A stretch of DNA of 8,513 nt from Tannerella sp. (GCA_031279875.1 JAITHS010000043.1:1-8513); one strand, 5' to 3'. Positions 1 through 8,366 are shown, numbered from the stretch's first letter. Numbers and translations are program-made. The notes: generated by a model not told the origin, from the sequence alone.

Positions 1-70
1 CATAAAACAAAATATCACAATCGGCGGGGCGCTAATTTTACGATTTTTAACAATTCCGCATAACCATATA

Positions 71-115
71 CGGAAGTGTTCGGTCATGAAAACGACCGGA
101 TGCTTCCGTTTTTTT
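71..115 (+). terminator. Strong intrinsic (rho-independent) terminator or attenuator hairpin
   Basis: The arms 71-85 and 94-108 can pair over 15 positions without interruption. Twelve pairs are Watson-Crick and three in the middle are G:U wobbles; the loop is 8 bases (86-93). A run of seven T follows directly (109-115). There is no matching A-run on the 5' side, so it acts on rightward transcription only. It could end the transcript of a gene lying left of the window. It could also sit inside the leader of the susC-like gene and act as an attenuator, since the start codon is only 33 bases further on and no convincing promoter is seen between. The structure itself is clear; its role is open. 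Confidence 0.85.
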
Positions 116-148
116 GTATAATTTTATTCTAATTTTTAATGTAATTCA
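116..148 (+). promoter_or_regulatory. A/T-rich leader before the susC-like start codon; possible weak promoter
   Basis: This 33-base stretch is almost pure A/T and has no Shine-Dalgarno sequence before the ATG at 149, as is usual in Bacteroidota. It contains TATAAT (117-122) and two partial matches to the Bacteroidota -7 element TAnnTTTG (119-126 and 130-137, each lacking the final G). The only TTTG nearby (113-116) lies too close to serve as the -33 element for either. The leader is well suited to translation initiation. A promoter here is possible but not supported by a full consensus. Confidence 0.25.
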
Positions 149-3100
149 ATGGAAAGAACCTTTTTAAACAAAAAGCTTTTGAAATCGCGAAAACGCTTGT
201 GTGTAATCACTTTGTTATCAATGTGTTATATGCTTATCGCGTTTGACGGTTTTGCACGCGACGACGTCTATCCGACGACCGACCGGCCTAATGCCGGCGC
301 TCCGCAGCAAGCGCGGAAAACAGTGAAAGGAACCATTAGCGACGAGTTAGGCGACCCTATGCCGGGCGTCAACGTAACGGTATCCTCAAATGCCTCTATC
401 GGCACTACTTCTAATGAGAACGGCGAATTTTCCCTCACCGTTCCGAGCGACACATGTTCGCTTGTATTCAGTTACATCGGCTACAAGCCTATCACGATGA
501 AGATAGGCAGCAGAGAAGTCTTTTCGATCAAGATGGTAGAAGATTCGGAAGAACTCGGCGAAGTAACGGTTGTAGCTTTCGGCACGCAGAAAAAAGAAAG
601 CGTATCGGCGGCTATCACTACTATCTCGCCGAAAAACCTCAAAATGCCTACCAGCAATCTTACTACCACTTTTGCAGGTCAGATAGCAGGTATGATTTCG
701 TATCAGTCATCGGGCGAGCCGGGAGCCGACAATGCCGACTTCTTTATTCGCGGCGTTACGACTTTCGGCTATAATGTTGACCCACTGATACTTGTGGACA
801 ATATCGAGATCGAAAAAACAGAGCTGGCACGTATTCAGCCCGACGACATCGAGAGTTTCTCGATCATGAAAGACGCCGCAGCGACAGCCCTTTACGGAGC
901 GAGAGGCGCTAACGGAGTAATCCTTATCAAAACAAAAGAAGGACAGGTCGGCAAAGCAAAACTGTACGTTCGTATGGAGAACAACATCTCCGCACCGACG
1001 CGAGAAATCGAACTGGCCGACCCCATTACCTTTATGAAGATGCACAACGAGGCTATCATCACCCGCGCAATAGGCGACCCGCTGCTCTATTCCGATGAAA
1101 AGATAGAAAATACAGAGCGCGGTTTATACCCGCTGCTTTATCCCACTACCAACTGGCATGACGAACTGCTGAAACCATATACCATGAACCAGCGCATAAA
1201 CGTTAACATAAGCGGTGGCGGCGATGTGGCACGTTATTATGTATCAGCCTCATATTCAAAAGATAACGGTATTCTGGAAGTTGACAACAGAAACAATTTC
1301 AACAACAACATCGACCTCAACATCTACACCTTACGCTCGAATGTTAACGTCAATCTGACGAAATCCACCGAAATGAAAGTAAGCCTTGACGGCACTTTTG
1401 AAGACTATACCGGTCCTATCGGCAGTGGCTCGCGTCAGTATGAGTTTATTATGAAAGCTAATCCGGTACTGTTTCCGGCTTATTATCCGATCGACGAAGA
1501 CCACAAGTTTGTTTCTCACACAATGTTCGGTAACGCCGGCGACGGTGATTATATCAATCCTTATGCCGAATTAGTCAGAGGCTACCGCGAGTCGAACAAA
1601 TCAACGATGGGCGCCCAGATGGAAATAATTCAAAAACTTGATTTCATCACCGAAGGATTGCGTCTCAGGGCGCTTTATAACACCAAACGGTACGCCACCA
1701 ACGGTACCACAAGGCAATATTCGCCGTATTACTACAAACTGTTAGACCATAACTATATCACCGGCGAGTATCATGTAGGCATCATCAATCCCGACGCCAA
1801 CGGCGAAAGTTTAAGTACGTTAATAGAGACACCGACCGTAAGAAACACGATGTATTTCGAATCGTCTCTCAACTATAACAAAAAATTAGGCGACCATGAC
1901 GTTGGCGGGCAGTTAGTATTTACCATGCGTAACAACACGATACCTGCAAACAGTAACGACGCTTTTACAGTACTCGGCTCTTTGCCGTATCGAAACGTCG
2001 GACTTGCCGGACGTGCGTCATACGCATATCGGAGTCGTTATTTTCTTGAAGGCAACTTCGGATATAACGGTTCCGAACGTTTTTCGGAACAACATCGCTG
2101 GGGTTTCTTCCCGTCGGTAAGCGCAGGATATATGATATCGAAAGAAAAATTTTTCGAGCCGCTTACATCTACTATAACAGAACTCAAATTACGCGCCTCT
2201 TACGGTCTTGTCGGTAACGACAACATAAGCAGCGACCGCTTCCTCTATCTGTCGGACGTTAACCTTTCCAGCGGCAGCGGTTATTCGTTCGGTTACGAGC
2301 AAAACGCTTACAGCCGTCCGGGTATGACTATCAGCCGTTACGCCAACCCCGACATCTCATGGGAAGTGTCATATAAAAGTAACGTAGCAATGGAATTAAC
2401 ATTGTGGAAAGACCTTGCCATAGTATGGGAATATTTTAAGGAGAGACGTACCAACATTCTCCAAAACCGTACTACAATACCGTATTCTATGGGTTTGTGG
2501 GCTAATCCGCAAGCAAATCTCGGAGCCGCCGAAGGACATGGAACCGAAATACAACTCACCCATAACTATGCGAAAAAAGATTTCTGGATACAAAACCGCT
2601 TCAATTTCACTTACGCCGTAAATAAATATACCAAATATGAAGATTACGACTATGACGTTGAGTGGTGGAAACTGCGCGTAGGCAACTCTACAACGCAAAT
2701 GTACGGCTATATCGCTGAGGGACTGTTTGTTGACGACGCCGAAGTAGCAAACTCACCCAAACAATTCGGCAGCAACCTTGTCATGGCAGGCGACCTCAAA
2801 TATCGCGACGTCAACGGCGACGGTATTATCAGCGACCGCGACATGGTGCCGTTAGGCTATCCTACGACACCCGAAATACAGTATGGCTTCGGCTCTTCGT
2901 TCGGATACAAGGGCGCTCGGTTAAGTTTCTTCTTCAACGGCGTTCACAACCGCTCGTTCTGGATAAACTATTATACCGTATCACCGTTTTTCAATACTAC
3001 CGGCAGCAGCAGGATAGGACACAACGCTCTTGCCAAATTTATTGCCGACAGTTATTGGAGCGAATCAAACCGCAATCCCTATGCCACATGGCCACGTCTT

Positions 3101-3376
3101 GCTACGGCGTATAGTCTGGTAAGCCATAACGAGCAACGTAATACGTGGTTTATGCGCGACGGCGCTTTTATCCGCCTCAAACAGATTGAATTAGGATACG
3201 ACATACCGGATAAAATCGTTAAACAAATGAAAATGAAAAATCTCCGAGTTTATATGACAATGAACAACCTCTTTACTATCAGCAAGTTCACCCTTTGGGA
3301 TGTTGAAATGGCAGGCAACGGTCTGGGATATCCCATTCAAAGAACATATAATTTAGGACTTGAACTAACATTTTAA
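149..3376 (+). CDS. SusC/RagA family TonB-linked outer-membrane transporter
   Basis: This 1075-residue protein is a TonB-dependent importer that forms the barrel under a SusD-type lid and moves bulky nutrients, usually oligosaccharides, into the periplasm. Residues 1-36 are a signal peptide (basic start, hydrophobic core, likely cut after FDGFA). Residues 57-130 are a carboxypeptidase-regulatory-like Ig-fold domain (GDPMPGVNVTV, FSYIGY). Residues 138-150 (EVTVVAFGTQKKE) match the SusC TonB-box region. The plug, about 150-260, holds FIRG (189-192), PLILVDNIEIE and IESFSIMKDAAATALYGARG. The rest is the beta-barrel, with an acidic DVNGDGIISDRD-type loop (within 882-898) that resembles a calcium site, the SusC-typical ADSYW (966-970), and the C-terminal aromatic expected for outer-membrane assembly (ELTF). 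Length is normal for the family. No STN domain precedes the Ig-fold domain, so it is not the type that signals to a FecR-like anti-sigma factor. The ATG at 149 is chosen because it gives a complete signal peptide. Family assignment is secure; the substrate is unknown. Confidence 0.96.
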   Translation: MERTFLNKKLLKSRKRLCVITLLSMCYMLIAFDGFARDDVYPTTDRPNAGAPQQARKTVKGTISDELGDPMPGVNVTVSSNASIGTTSNENGEFSLTVPSDTCSLVFSYIGYKPITMKIGSREVFSIKMVEDSEELGEVTVVAFGTQKKESVSAAITTISPKNLKMPTSNLTTTFAGQIAGMISYQSSGEPGADNADFFIRGVTTFGYNVDPLILVDNIEIEKTELARIQPDDIESFSIMKDAAATALYGARGANGVILIKTKEGQVGKAKLYVRMENNISAPTREIELADPITFMKMHNEAIITRAIGDPLLYSDEKIENTERGLYPLLYPTTNWHDELLKPYTMNQRINVNISGGGDVARYYVSASYSKDNGILEVDNRNNFNNNIDLNIYTLRSNVNVNLTKSTEMKVSLDGTFEDYTGPIGSGSRQYEFIMKANPVLFPAYYPIDEDHKFVSHTMFGNAGDGDYINPYAELVRGYRESNKSTMGAQMEIIQKLDFITEGLRLRALYNTKRYATNGTTRQYSPYYYKLLDHNYITGEYHVGIINPDANGESLSTLIETPTVRNTMYFESSLNYNKKLGDHDVGGQLVFTMRNNTIPANSNDAFTVLGSLPYRNVGLAGRASYAYRSRYFLEGNFGYNGSERFSEQHRWGFFPSVSAGYMISKEKFFEPLTSTITELKLRASYGLVGNDNISSDRFLYLSDVNLSSGSGYSFGYEQNAYSRPGMTISRYANPDISWEVSYKSNVAMELTLWKDLAIVWEYFKERRTNILQNRTTIPYSMGLWANPQANLGAAEGHGTEIQLTHNYAKKDFWIQNRFNFTYAVNKYTKYEDYDYDVEWWKLRVGNSTTQMYGYIAEGLFVDDAEVANSPKQFGSNLVMAGDLKYRDVNGDGIISDRDMVPLGYPTTPEIQYGFGSSFGYKGARLSFFFNGVHNRSFWINYYTVSPFFNTTGSSRIGHNALAKFIADSYWSESNRNPYATWPRLATAYSLVSHNEQRNTWFMRDGAFIRLKQIELGYDIPDKIVKQMKMKNLRVYMTMNNLFTISKFTLWDVEMAGNGLGYPIQRTYNLGLELTF

Positions 3377-3389
3377 TAATTAAGACATT

Positions 3390-5336
3390 ATGAAAAATAA
3401 AATATTAAATTCAATACGAAAATCTATCCTCGCCGGCTTTATAGCCATGTCATTCAACGGCTGCGATTATTTAGACATTGTACCCGATATGATTGCAACA
3501 ATTGAAGACAATGCGTTCTCGATGCGGTCGCAGGCCGAAAAATTCTTCTTTATGTGCTATTCCTATCTGCCTTCTATCGGCGGATATGATGCAGACCCAA
3601 CACTGCTCGGCGGCGATGAGATATGGCTTTCAACGCAATATTCGGGCGGCGTAGCCAAAAATCTCGCTATGGGAATGCAACGCTCCAACGACCCTTATAT
3701 GGACTACTGGCGTGGAGCTCAAAGCGGCAGAAACCTTTATAGAGGTATCCGAGACTGTAATATTTTCCTTGAAAATATCGACCGCGTGCCGGATATAACA
3801 GCACTGGAAAAAAGTCGCTGGGTAGCCGAAGTCAAAGTACTCAAAACATGGTATCATTTCTTTCTTGTAAGAATGTACGGTCCTGTTCCTATCAAAGACG
3901 TCAATATAGCGATTAATGACGAGACGGAAAAAACACTCGTTTACCGTAATACGATGGATGAATGTATCGAATATCTCATCACATCGTTCGACGCAGTATT
4001 AGCAACAAATAATCTTATGGTTATGGTTGAAGATCAGGCAAATCAACTCGGACGTATTACCAAAGGCGTTACGCTGATGATGAAAGCCAAAATGCTCGTT
4101 ACCCTCGCAAGTCCGCTCTATAACGGCAATACCGATTATAAAGGTTTGACCGACAATCGCGGAATAGAGATTTTCAATCCCGACAGGTCGGAAGCCGACA
4201 AACTTGCTCTGTGGAAAAAAGCAGAACAGGCATGTAAAGACGCTATCGATTTTTTCCACAGCCCCGACATCGGTAAAGACAAACTGTATAAATACACCGG
4301 AACGCAGTTTGGTAACATATCCGACCGCACAAGGTTGAAATTGAGCATTCGCGGCTCGTTTGTAGAACGGTGGAACGACGAAATACTGTGGGCTGATTCG
4401 CGTAACTGGCCGTCAACCTATCAAGATCAGGCTCATCCGCGCGATTTCGACGCTTCAAAAGCCAGCGGACAAACTTCCGGTCGTAACAACTACGCCGTAC
4501 CGCTCAAAATCGTTACAGGCTTCTTTACCAAAAACGGCGTACCATGTATCGAAGACAAAACGTGGAACTATAACGCCCGCTTTACCCCACGCACTATCGG
4601 CATCGACCAGCAATATTACTTGCAGGTAGGCGAAGAAACGGCGGGAATGTTTTTCGACCGCGAGCCGCGCCTCTACGCCAGCATCGGCTTCGACAGAGGT
4701 GTATGGTTCGGACACGGTACTACTACCGAGACAGGTCAGGCACCTCACGCACGCGCCGGCGAATACTCCCAAAACACTATCGAACACTCGTGGAACATGA
4801 CGTCGTTGTGGCCTAAAAAACAAATCCACTGGCTTACGGCGTTTTCTTCTACCAGCACCGTTACACGTACTCTTTACCCGTTCCCGATATTCCGCCTGCC
4901 CGACCTCTATCTGATGTATGCCGAAGCTCTTAATGAAGCAACCAATTCGCAGGCAGCACGCGACGAGGCTATCAATTATATCAACATAGTACGCGAAAGA
5001 GCCGGTATCCCAGACGTCAAAACAGCATGGGATAATTTTACCGACGACCCCAAATATCAGCGGCAAGCAGGATTGAGAGACATTATCAGGCAAGAAACAC
5101 TCAACGAGTTTGTATTCGAAGGACACCGTTTCTGGGATATACGCCGATGGAAACTCGCCATGCAGGAATATAACAAGCCGATAACAGGCTGGAATGCTAC
5201 TGCCTCCAGCGCGCTCGAATATTATCAGGAAAAATGGGTTTATACACGTAAGTTTACTCCCAAAGACTATCTCTGGCCTATCCATGACGGCGAAATACTG
5301 CGTAACAAGAACACAGTTCAAAATTACGGATGGTAA
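3390..5336 (+). CDS. SusD/RagB family nutrient-binding outer-membrane lipoprotein
   Basis: This 648-residue protein is the surface lipoprotein partner of the upstream transporter. SusD-type proteins cap the SusC barrel, bind the substrate and release it into the channel. The N-terminus is a lipoprotein signal with lipobox FNGC, cysteine at residue 25; Phe and Asn at -3 and -2 make it less canonical than LSSC but acceptable. The N-terminal SusD-like helical (TPR-like) region includes TWYHFFLVRMYGPVPI (153-168), the family's YGPVP-type motif. Residues 423-441 (DREPRLYASIGFD onward) are the usual SusD stretch before the last domain. The C-terminal RagB/SusD domain holds RLPDLYLMYAEALNEA (from 502), NIVRERAG, and GHRFWDIRRW (578-587). 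The end LWPIHDGEILRNKNTVQNYGW-type tail is the common SusD finish. It is somewhat longer than many SusD proteins (500-600 residues). It begins 13 bases after the transporter stop codon, the classic SusC-SusD spacing. Ligand unknown. Confidence 0.96.
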   Translation: MKNKILNSIRKSILAGFIAMSFNGCDYLDIVPDMIATIEDNAFSMRSQAEKFFFMCYSYLPSIGGYDADPTLLGGDEIWLSTQYSGGVAKNLAMGMQRSNDPYMDYWRGAQSGRNLYRGIRDCNIFLENIDRVPDITALEKSRWVAEVKVLKTWYHFFLVRMYGPVPIKDVNIAINDETEKTLVYRNTMDECIEYLITSFDAVLATNNLMVMVEDQANQLGRITKGVTLMMKAKMLVTLASPLYNGNTDYKGLTDNRGIEIFNPDRSEADKLALWKKAEQACKDAIDFFHSPDIGKDKLYKYTGTQFGNISDRTRLKLSIRGSFVERWNDEILWADSRNWPSTYQDQAHPRDFDASKASGQTSGRNNYAVPLKIVTGFFTKNGVPCIEDKTWNYNARFTPRTIGIDQQYYLQVGEETAGMFFDREPRLYASIGFDRGVWFGHGTTTETGQAPHARAGEYSQNTIEHSWNMTSLWPKKQIHWLTAFSSTSTVTRTLYPFPIFRLPDLYLMYAEALNEATNSQAARDEAINYINIVRERAGIPDVKTAWDNFTDDPKYQRQAGLRDIIRQETLNEFVFEGHRFWDIRRWKLAMQEYNKPITGWNATASSALEYYQEKWVYTRKFTPKDYLWPIHDGEILRNKNTVQNYGW

Positions 5337-5374
5337 TACTCTAATCTATGACTTTTTAATAAATTTTAATAATT

Positions 5375-6697
5375 ATGAATGATATAATAAAAATATTTAA
5401 AAACTATACTCTGTTATGTTGCATTGCCGTAGTGGTTCTCTCTTCATGCGGCCCCGAAAGCATCACAGACCCGATAGGAAGCACTATCGCACCGGCTCCG
5501 GTAACGGTAACAAGCGTCAAAAATATCAGCGGCGCGTCAATCATCTACTACGACCGCCCTAACGACCAGAACCTCAAATACGTAAAGGCTGTTTGGACTA
5601 CCGACGACGGTATCGAATACAACCAAACGGCATCGTTTTATACCGATTCTATCCTCGTTGACGGATACGGCGCAGAAGGCGAATATAAGGTTGAACTCTA
5701 TTCCGTTAGCGCCGGCGAAGCTATCTCAAAGCCAGTTACGGTAACCGTTAATCCCACACGTCCGCCTTATCTGGTGGCTTACGACAAGATGAGCATCCTG
5801 CCTAATTTCTTGGGTATAAGAGTATTATCGGAAAACGAAACGGGCGCCAAACTGACTTTCCGCACGTTTAAATTAGATTCGGTAGGCGATTATATCGAAG
5901 TCGGAACAGACTATACTCTGGCTTCCGACATTGAGTATTACAATCGCGGTCATGAAGCCGATATTTCCCAAACGTTTCGCGTACAAGTGCGCGACAGGTG
6001 GGGACACTGGTCGCCCGCCAAAGAAGCAACGGTAGAGCCTTGGTTCGAGAAAGAACTGCCCAAAAACATCTTCCGCGAAGTAGCGCTCTGTAACCTCGAC
6101 GGCGACGGCTCTTACGTTCCCGACCAGACAGGCTATCACCTGCCGTCGAACTTCTGGGGACACAAACAGCACTCATGGAGCGGCTCTGCCACTGCCGTTA
6201 CCCGCATCTTCGACAACGAAAAAACCAATAGTAGCTCCAACTGCTATCACACAAAGCCGTTAGCGCCGTTCCCCGCTCACTTAACGTTAGATCTCGGAGC
6301 GCAGTATAACCTAAGCCGTTTCTTACTATGGCCACGTACCGACCCTGCCAACCAGTTCCGTGGCGGACATCCGCAAATACTGCGTCTCTACGGCGCCACT
6401 TATAACGGCACCGACCCCGAAAACCTCATCGACGATATCTACGACAAAGAAGCATGGCTCGACCTCGGTATCTTCTACCTGACCCGCGCCGACGGCTCTA
6501 TGGAACCGTACCCCGGAACCGGAGACCGTACCGCAGAAGATAATCTTATATTAGAAAACGGACACGAGATGATACTTAACGCCACAGACCAGAAAATACG
6601 CTATATCCGTATGCAAACTATCAAATGCTTCTCTAACAATACCGTAGCAGGAGCTGTGATGATACAGGAAATAAGCTTTTTCGGCTCCGATAAATAA
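5375..6697 (+). CDS. Surface lipoprotein with DUF4959, DUF5126 and DUF5000-like (discoidin-type) domains
   Basis: This 440-residue protein has a clear lipoprotein signal: hydrophobic core followed by VLSSC, cysteine at residue 25. By memory of the families, about 33-127 resembles DUF4959 (an Ig/FnIII-like strand pattern ending KPVTVTVNP), about 129-222 resembles DUF5126 (note VRDRWGHWSP, 205-214), and about 250-437 resembles DUF5000, a galactose-binding-like/discoidin fold. In the last region LTLDLGAQYNLSRFLLW (303-319) and IRYIRMQT are the characteristic strands, and aromatic residues (NFWGH, HSW, 259-268) could contact a sugar. These families have no assigned biochemical activity that I know of. 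Position after a SusC/SusD pair and the three-module build suggest an accessory glycan-binding protein on the cell surface. No catalytic motif is visible. Two earlier methionines are absent, so the ATG at 5375 is the natural start. It follows the SusD-like gene by 38 A/T-rich bases. Confidence 0.85.
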   Translation: MNDIIKIFKNYTLLCCIAVVVLSSCGPESITDPIGSTIAPAPVTVTSVKNISGASIIYYDRPNDQNLKYVKAVWTTDDGIEYNQTASFYTDSILVDGYGAEGEYKVELYSVSAGEAISKPVTVTVNPTRPPYLVAYDKMSILPNFLGIRVLSENETGAKLTFRTFKLDSVGDYIEVGTDYTLASDIEYYNRGHEADISQTFRVQVRDRWGHWSPAKEATVEPWFEKELPKNIFREVALCNLDGDGSYVPDQTGYHLPSNFWGHKQHSWSGSATAVTRIFDNEKTNSSSNCYHTKPLAPFPAHLTLDLGAQYNLSRFLLWPRTDPANQFRGGHPQILRLYGATYNGTDPENLIDDIYDKEAWLDLGIFYLTRADGSMEPYPGTGDRTAEDNLILENGHEMILNATDQKIRYIRMQTIKCFSNNTVAGAVMIQEISFFGSDK

Positions 6698-6723
6698 TTA
6701 TTAATCTAAAAAAAGAATTGATT

Positions 6724-8301
6724 ATGAAAAAAATATCATTTTTATTTACGGCATTAATGCTGTTTGCCTGTCATCCGATGGACGATAAATACAGCGAGTT
6801 TGCTAACGAAGGACCTATTACTTATATCGCCAAACTCAACGACGCCGATATTCAAGCCATAGGTGAACGTAACCGCGTTCATTTTATCTGGCCTAAACAA
6901 AATGACCCGCGAGGCTCGAAAGTCAATATTTACTGGGCTAACAAAACAGGGCATTATACCCAAGCCGTTGACCCATCAAAAGAAACTAATTTCTATGTTT
7001 CGGGATTAGACGAAGGTTCTTATATCTTTGAAATAAGTATTCTCGACGATTACGGACATTTTTCTATTCCCGTTTCCGTTACCGTAACGGTTTACGGTGC
7101 TATATGGGAATCGTATCTCGCTAACCGTAACTTCCTCACTAACACGCAGGACGGCGATAATCGAAAATTGACTTACCGTACCAATACCGACAAAACCGCT
7201 ATCGGTACACAGTTTGAGTGGAAACAGGACAATCAAACTTATACTGCTTACGTTGATTCGGGTTCGGTAGAGGGCTTTCTCGAAAACTTCAAAGCGCTCT
7301 CGTTCCGCTTTCGGACTCAGTATATCCCCGAACAGGGCGGCGTTGATGTATTTAATTCGCCGTGGATGTATTTTGTCGAAAATGTTTCAAGCGCTTCTGT
7401 TGATGCCGGTTTCGATAAACCGAGCAACGCCTTTACACTGCCCGTACCAAACGACGGCAACTGGTTCGGCTATGAGTTTCGCTGGACGGATAAAGTGACG
7501 GAACAGGCTCACAGTCAAACGGTTGAAGGCAATGAAATCACGCTGCAAAACTATAACGGCCTGGCAGTAAATATTGTAACACTCTACAAGTTTGATGATG
7601 TGAAAATCTCTACCACTCCGTTTGAGTTCAGCACCGTGCGCTATGTCGATTTAGACCGCTCGCTATGGTATATTGCCCCAGAAACGCGAGCATCCGACGG
7701 CAGCGAAATACTGATAGGCGAAAATAATGCGAGCTTCAACACGGCAGCGCTTATCGTCAACAAAGTGAAATCGCCGATGATATCGCACTGGATACCCGGC
7801 GGCGGTAACGGTAGCGCAGACGCTAATAATGTGCCTTCGGTGCTGTATGACGGCAACTACGATACCTTTTTGTCGATATGCAAAGGCCCCGGTCCGGGCG
7901 CCACAACTACTCATACCGTAGGTGGCGTAGGCCCAATTCCGGCAGGAGAACAAATTTATTTCATCCTCGACCTCGGCGAACAAAAGGAGTTTAACTATTT
8001 CAGACTCGTCTATCGCCCCGGACAAGGTAACCAAAACCTCAAACCGCAAATGGTATCGTTCTACGGAAGCAACGGCCCCGACCCGCTCAACGCTACCTGG
8101 ACGCTCATCAGAGGTAGCATCGTGCCTCCGGGCTGCACCGACCCGTCAAACAACTCCAACCTCAACCACATCGGTCGTATCAGCGGCAACGTAGTCCTCC
8201 CCGAAAGCAACTACCGCTATGTCAAGATGACTTACGACGGCTGGACAGATTCAAGTAACTCAATGCAACTGTCGGAACTCTTCCTCGGATTGTATTATTA
8301 A
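6724..8301 (+). CDS. DUF4998-type lipoprotein with discoidin/F5-8C-like C-terminus
   Basis: This is read as 525 residues from the ATG at 6724. A TTG two codons earlier (6718) is in frame but would only add Met-Ile before the natural MKK signal start, so it is not preferred. A short lipoprotein signal ends at MLFAC, cysteine 16. Residues about 30-110 match the DUF4998 pattern (ITYIAKLNDADI, GERNRVHFIWP, VNIYWANKT, GSYIFEISILDDYGH). Residues 161-217 and 249-305 look like two copies of one beta-rich module (FEW/FRW, then FRTQYIPE against IVTLYKFD). The last part, about 350-525, is discoidin/F5-8C-like: VPSVLYDGNYDTF (370-382), FILDLGEQKEFNYFRLVYR, SFYGSNG, and YRYVKMTYDGW before a strand ending in FLGLYY. 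No catalytic residues are seen. The likely role is surface binding of the operon's ligand, as an extra glycan-binding protein; this is inferred from folds and context. Domain names are from memory. Confidence 0.82.
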   Translation: MKKISFLFTALMLFACHPMDDKYSEFANEGPITYIAKLNDADIQAIGERNRVHFIWPKQNDPRGSKVNIYWANKTGHYTQAVDPSKETNFYVSGLDEGSYIFEISILDDYGHFSIPVSVTVTVYGAIWESYLANRNFLTNTQDGDNRKLTYRTNTDKTAIGTQFEWKQDNQTYTAYVDSGSVEGFLENFKALSFRFRTQYIPEQGGVDVFNSPWMYFVENVSSASVDAGFDKPSNAFTLPVPNDGNWFGYEFRWTDKVTEQAHSQTVEGNEITLQNYNGLAVNIVTLYKFDDVKISTTPFEFSTVRYVDLDRSLWYIAPETRASDGSEILIGENNASFNTAALIVNKVKSPMISHWIPGGGNGSADANNVPSVLYDGNYDTFLSICKGPGPGATTTHTVGGVGPIPAGEQIYFILDLGEQKEFNYFRLVYRPGQGNQNLKPQMVSFYGSNGPDPLNATWTLIRGSIVPPGCTDPSNNSNLNHIGRISGNVVLPESNYRYVKMTYDGWTDSSNSMQLSELFLGLYY

Positions 8302-8345
8302 ACCCTTGCCACGGCAACCCTTGCAGCAGCAACCCTTGCAGTGGT
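8301..8345. repeat. Three-unit 15-base tandem repeat abutting the last stop codon
   Basis: AACCCTTGC occurs at 8301-8309, 8316-8324 and 8331-8339, exactly 15 bases apart. The remaining six bases of each unit are similar but not identical (CACGGC, AGCAGC, AGTGGT). The first unit shares its first A with the final base of the TAA stop codon of the last gene. A fourth, degenerate and partly inverted element follows (CCCTGCAAG within 8352-8360). The period of five codons gives a repeated LQGL/LQGF pattern on the minus strand, which is a by-product and not a gene. Confidence 0.8.
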
Positions 8346-8366
8346 TTTAAACCCTGCAAGCGGTTG
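8330..8366. repeat. Hairpin formed by the last tandem unit and its inverted copy
   Basis: Positions 8330-8334 pair with 8362-8366, CTTGCAG (8335-8341) pairs with CTGCAAG (8354-8360), and GGTT (8343-8346) pairs with AACC (8350-8353). There are single-base bulges at 8342 and 8361 and a 3-base loop. This makes 16 base pairs, starting 28 bases after the last stop codon. It is well placed to be the 3' end of the operon transcript, but no T-run follows, so it is not a standard intrinsic terminator. It might instead stabilise the mRNA 3' end or be part of a repeat family. Confidence 0.65.

Larger units (their letters stand above)
149..8301 (+). other. Predicted four-gene SusC/SusD-type nutrient-uptake operon
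   Basis: Four genes on the same strand are separated by 13, 38 and 26 bases, with no hairpin plus T-run between any of them. All four products carry secretion signals, and three are predicted lipoproteins. The order transporter, SusD-like lipoprotein, DUF4959/5126/5000-type lipoprotein, DUF4998-type lipoprotein is a recurrent arrangement in Bacteroidota polysaccharide utilisation loci, as I recall it. Co-transcription is inferred from spacing and strand only. No degradative enzyme and no regulator lies within the window, so this is the capture-and-import half of a locus at most; enzymes may lie to the right of 8513 or to the left of 1. Confidence 0.75.

Noticed and set aside
1..3. CAT at the left edge, which could be the start codon of a divergent gene on the minus strand
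   Set aside because: Three bases at a window edge are no evidence. The preceding minus-strand sequence only loosely resembles a Bacteroidota promoter.
1..63. Open frame of 20 codons from position 1 to a TAA at 61-63, just before the terminator, as the end of an upstream gene
   Set aside because: It is too short to judge, another frame is also open across the region, and the encoded residues show no recognisable C-terminus. An upstream gene is plausible from the terminator, but its end cannot be placed.
454..774. A 106-codon plus-strand frame inside the susC-like gene
   Set aside because: It lies out of frame within the conserved Ig-fold and plug region of the transporter and resembles nothing. 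It is a shadow frame.
4455..5321. A 288-codon open frame on the minus strand opposite the SusD-like gene
   Set aside because: It is fully antisense to a strongly conserved SusD/RagB C-terminal domain, has no recognisable domain or signal, and has no start context. It is a shadow of the coding bias of the real gene.
6718..6723. TTG at 6718 as the start of the last lipoprotein
   Set aside because: The ATG at 6724 gives the usual MKK signal-peptide start. The TTG start would only add two residues and is rarer as an initiator.
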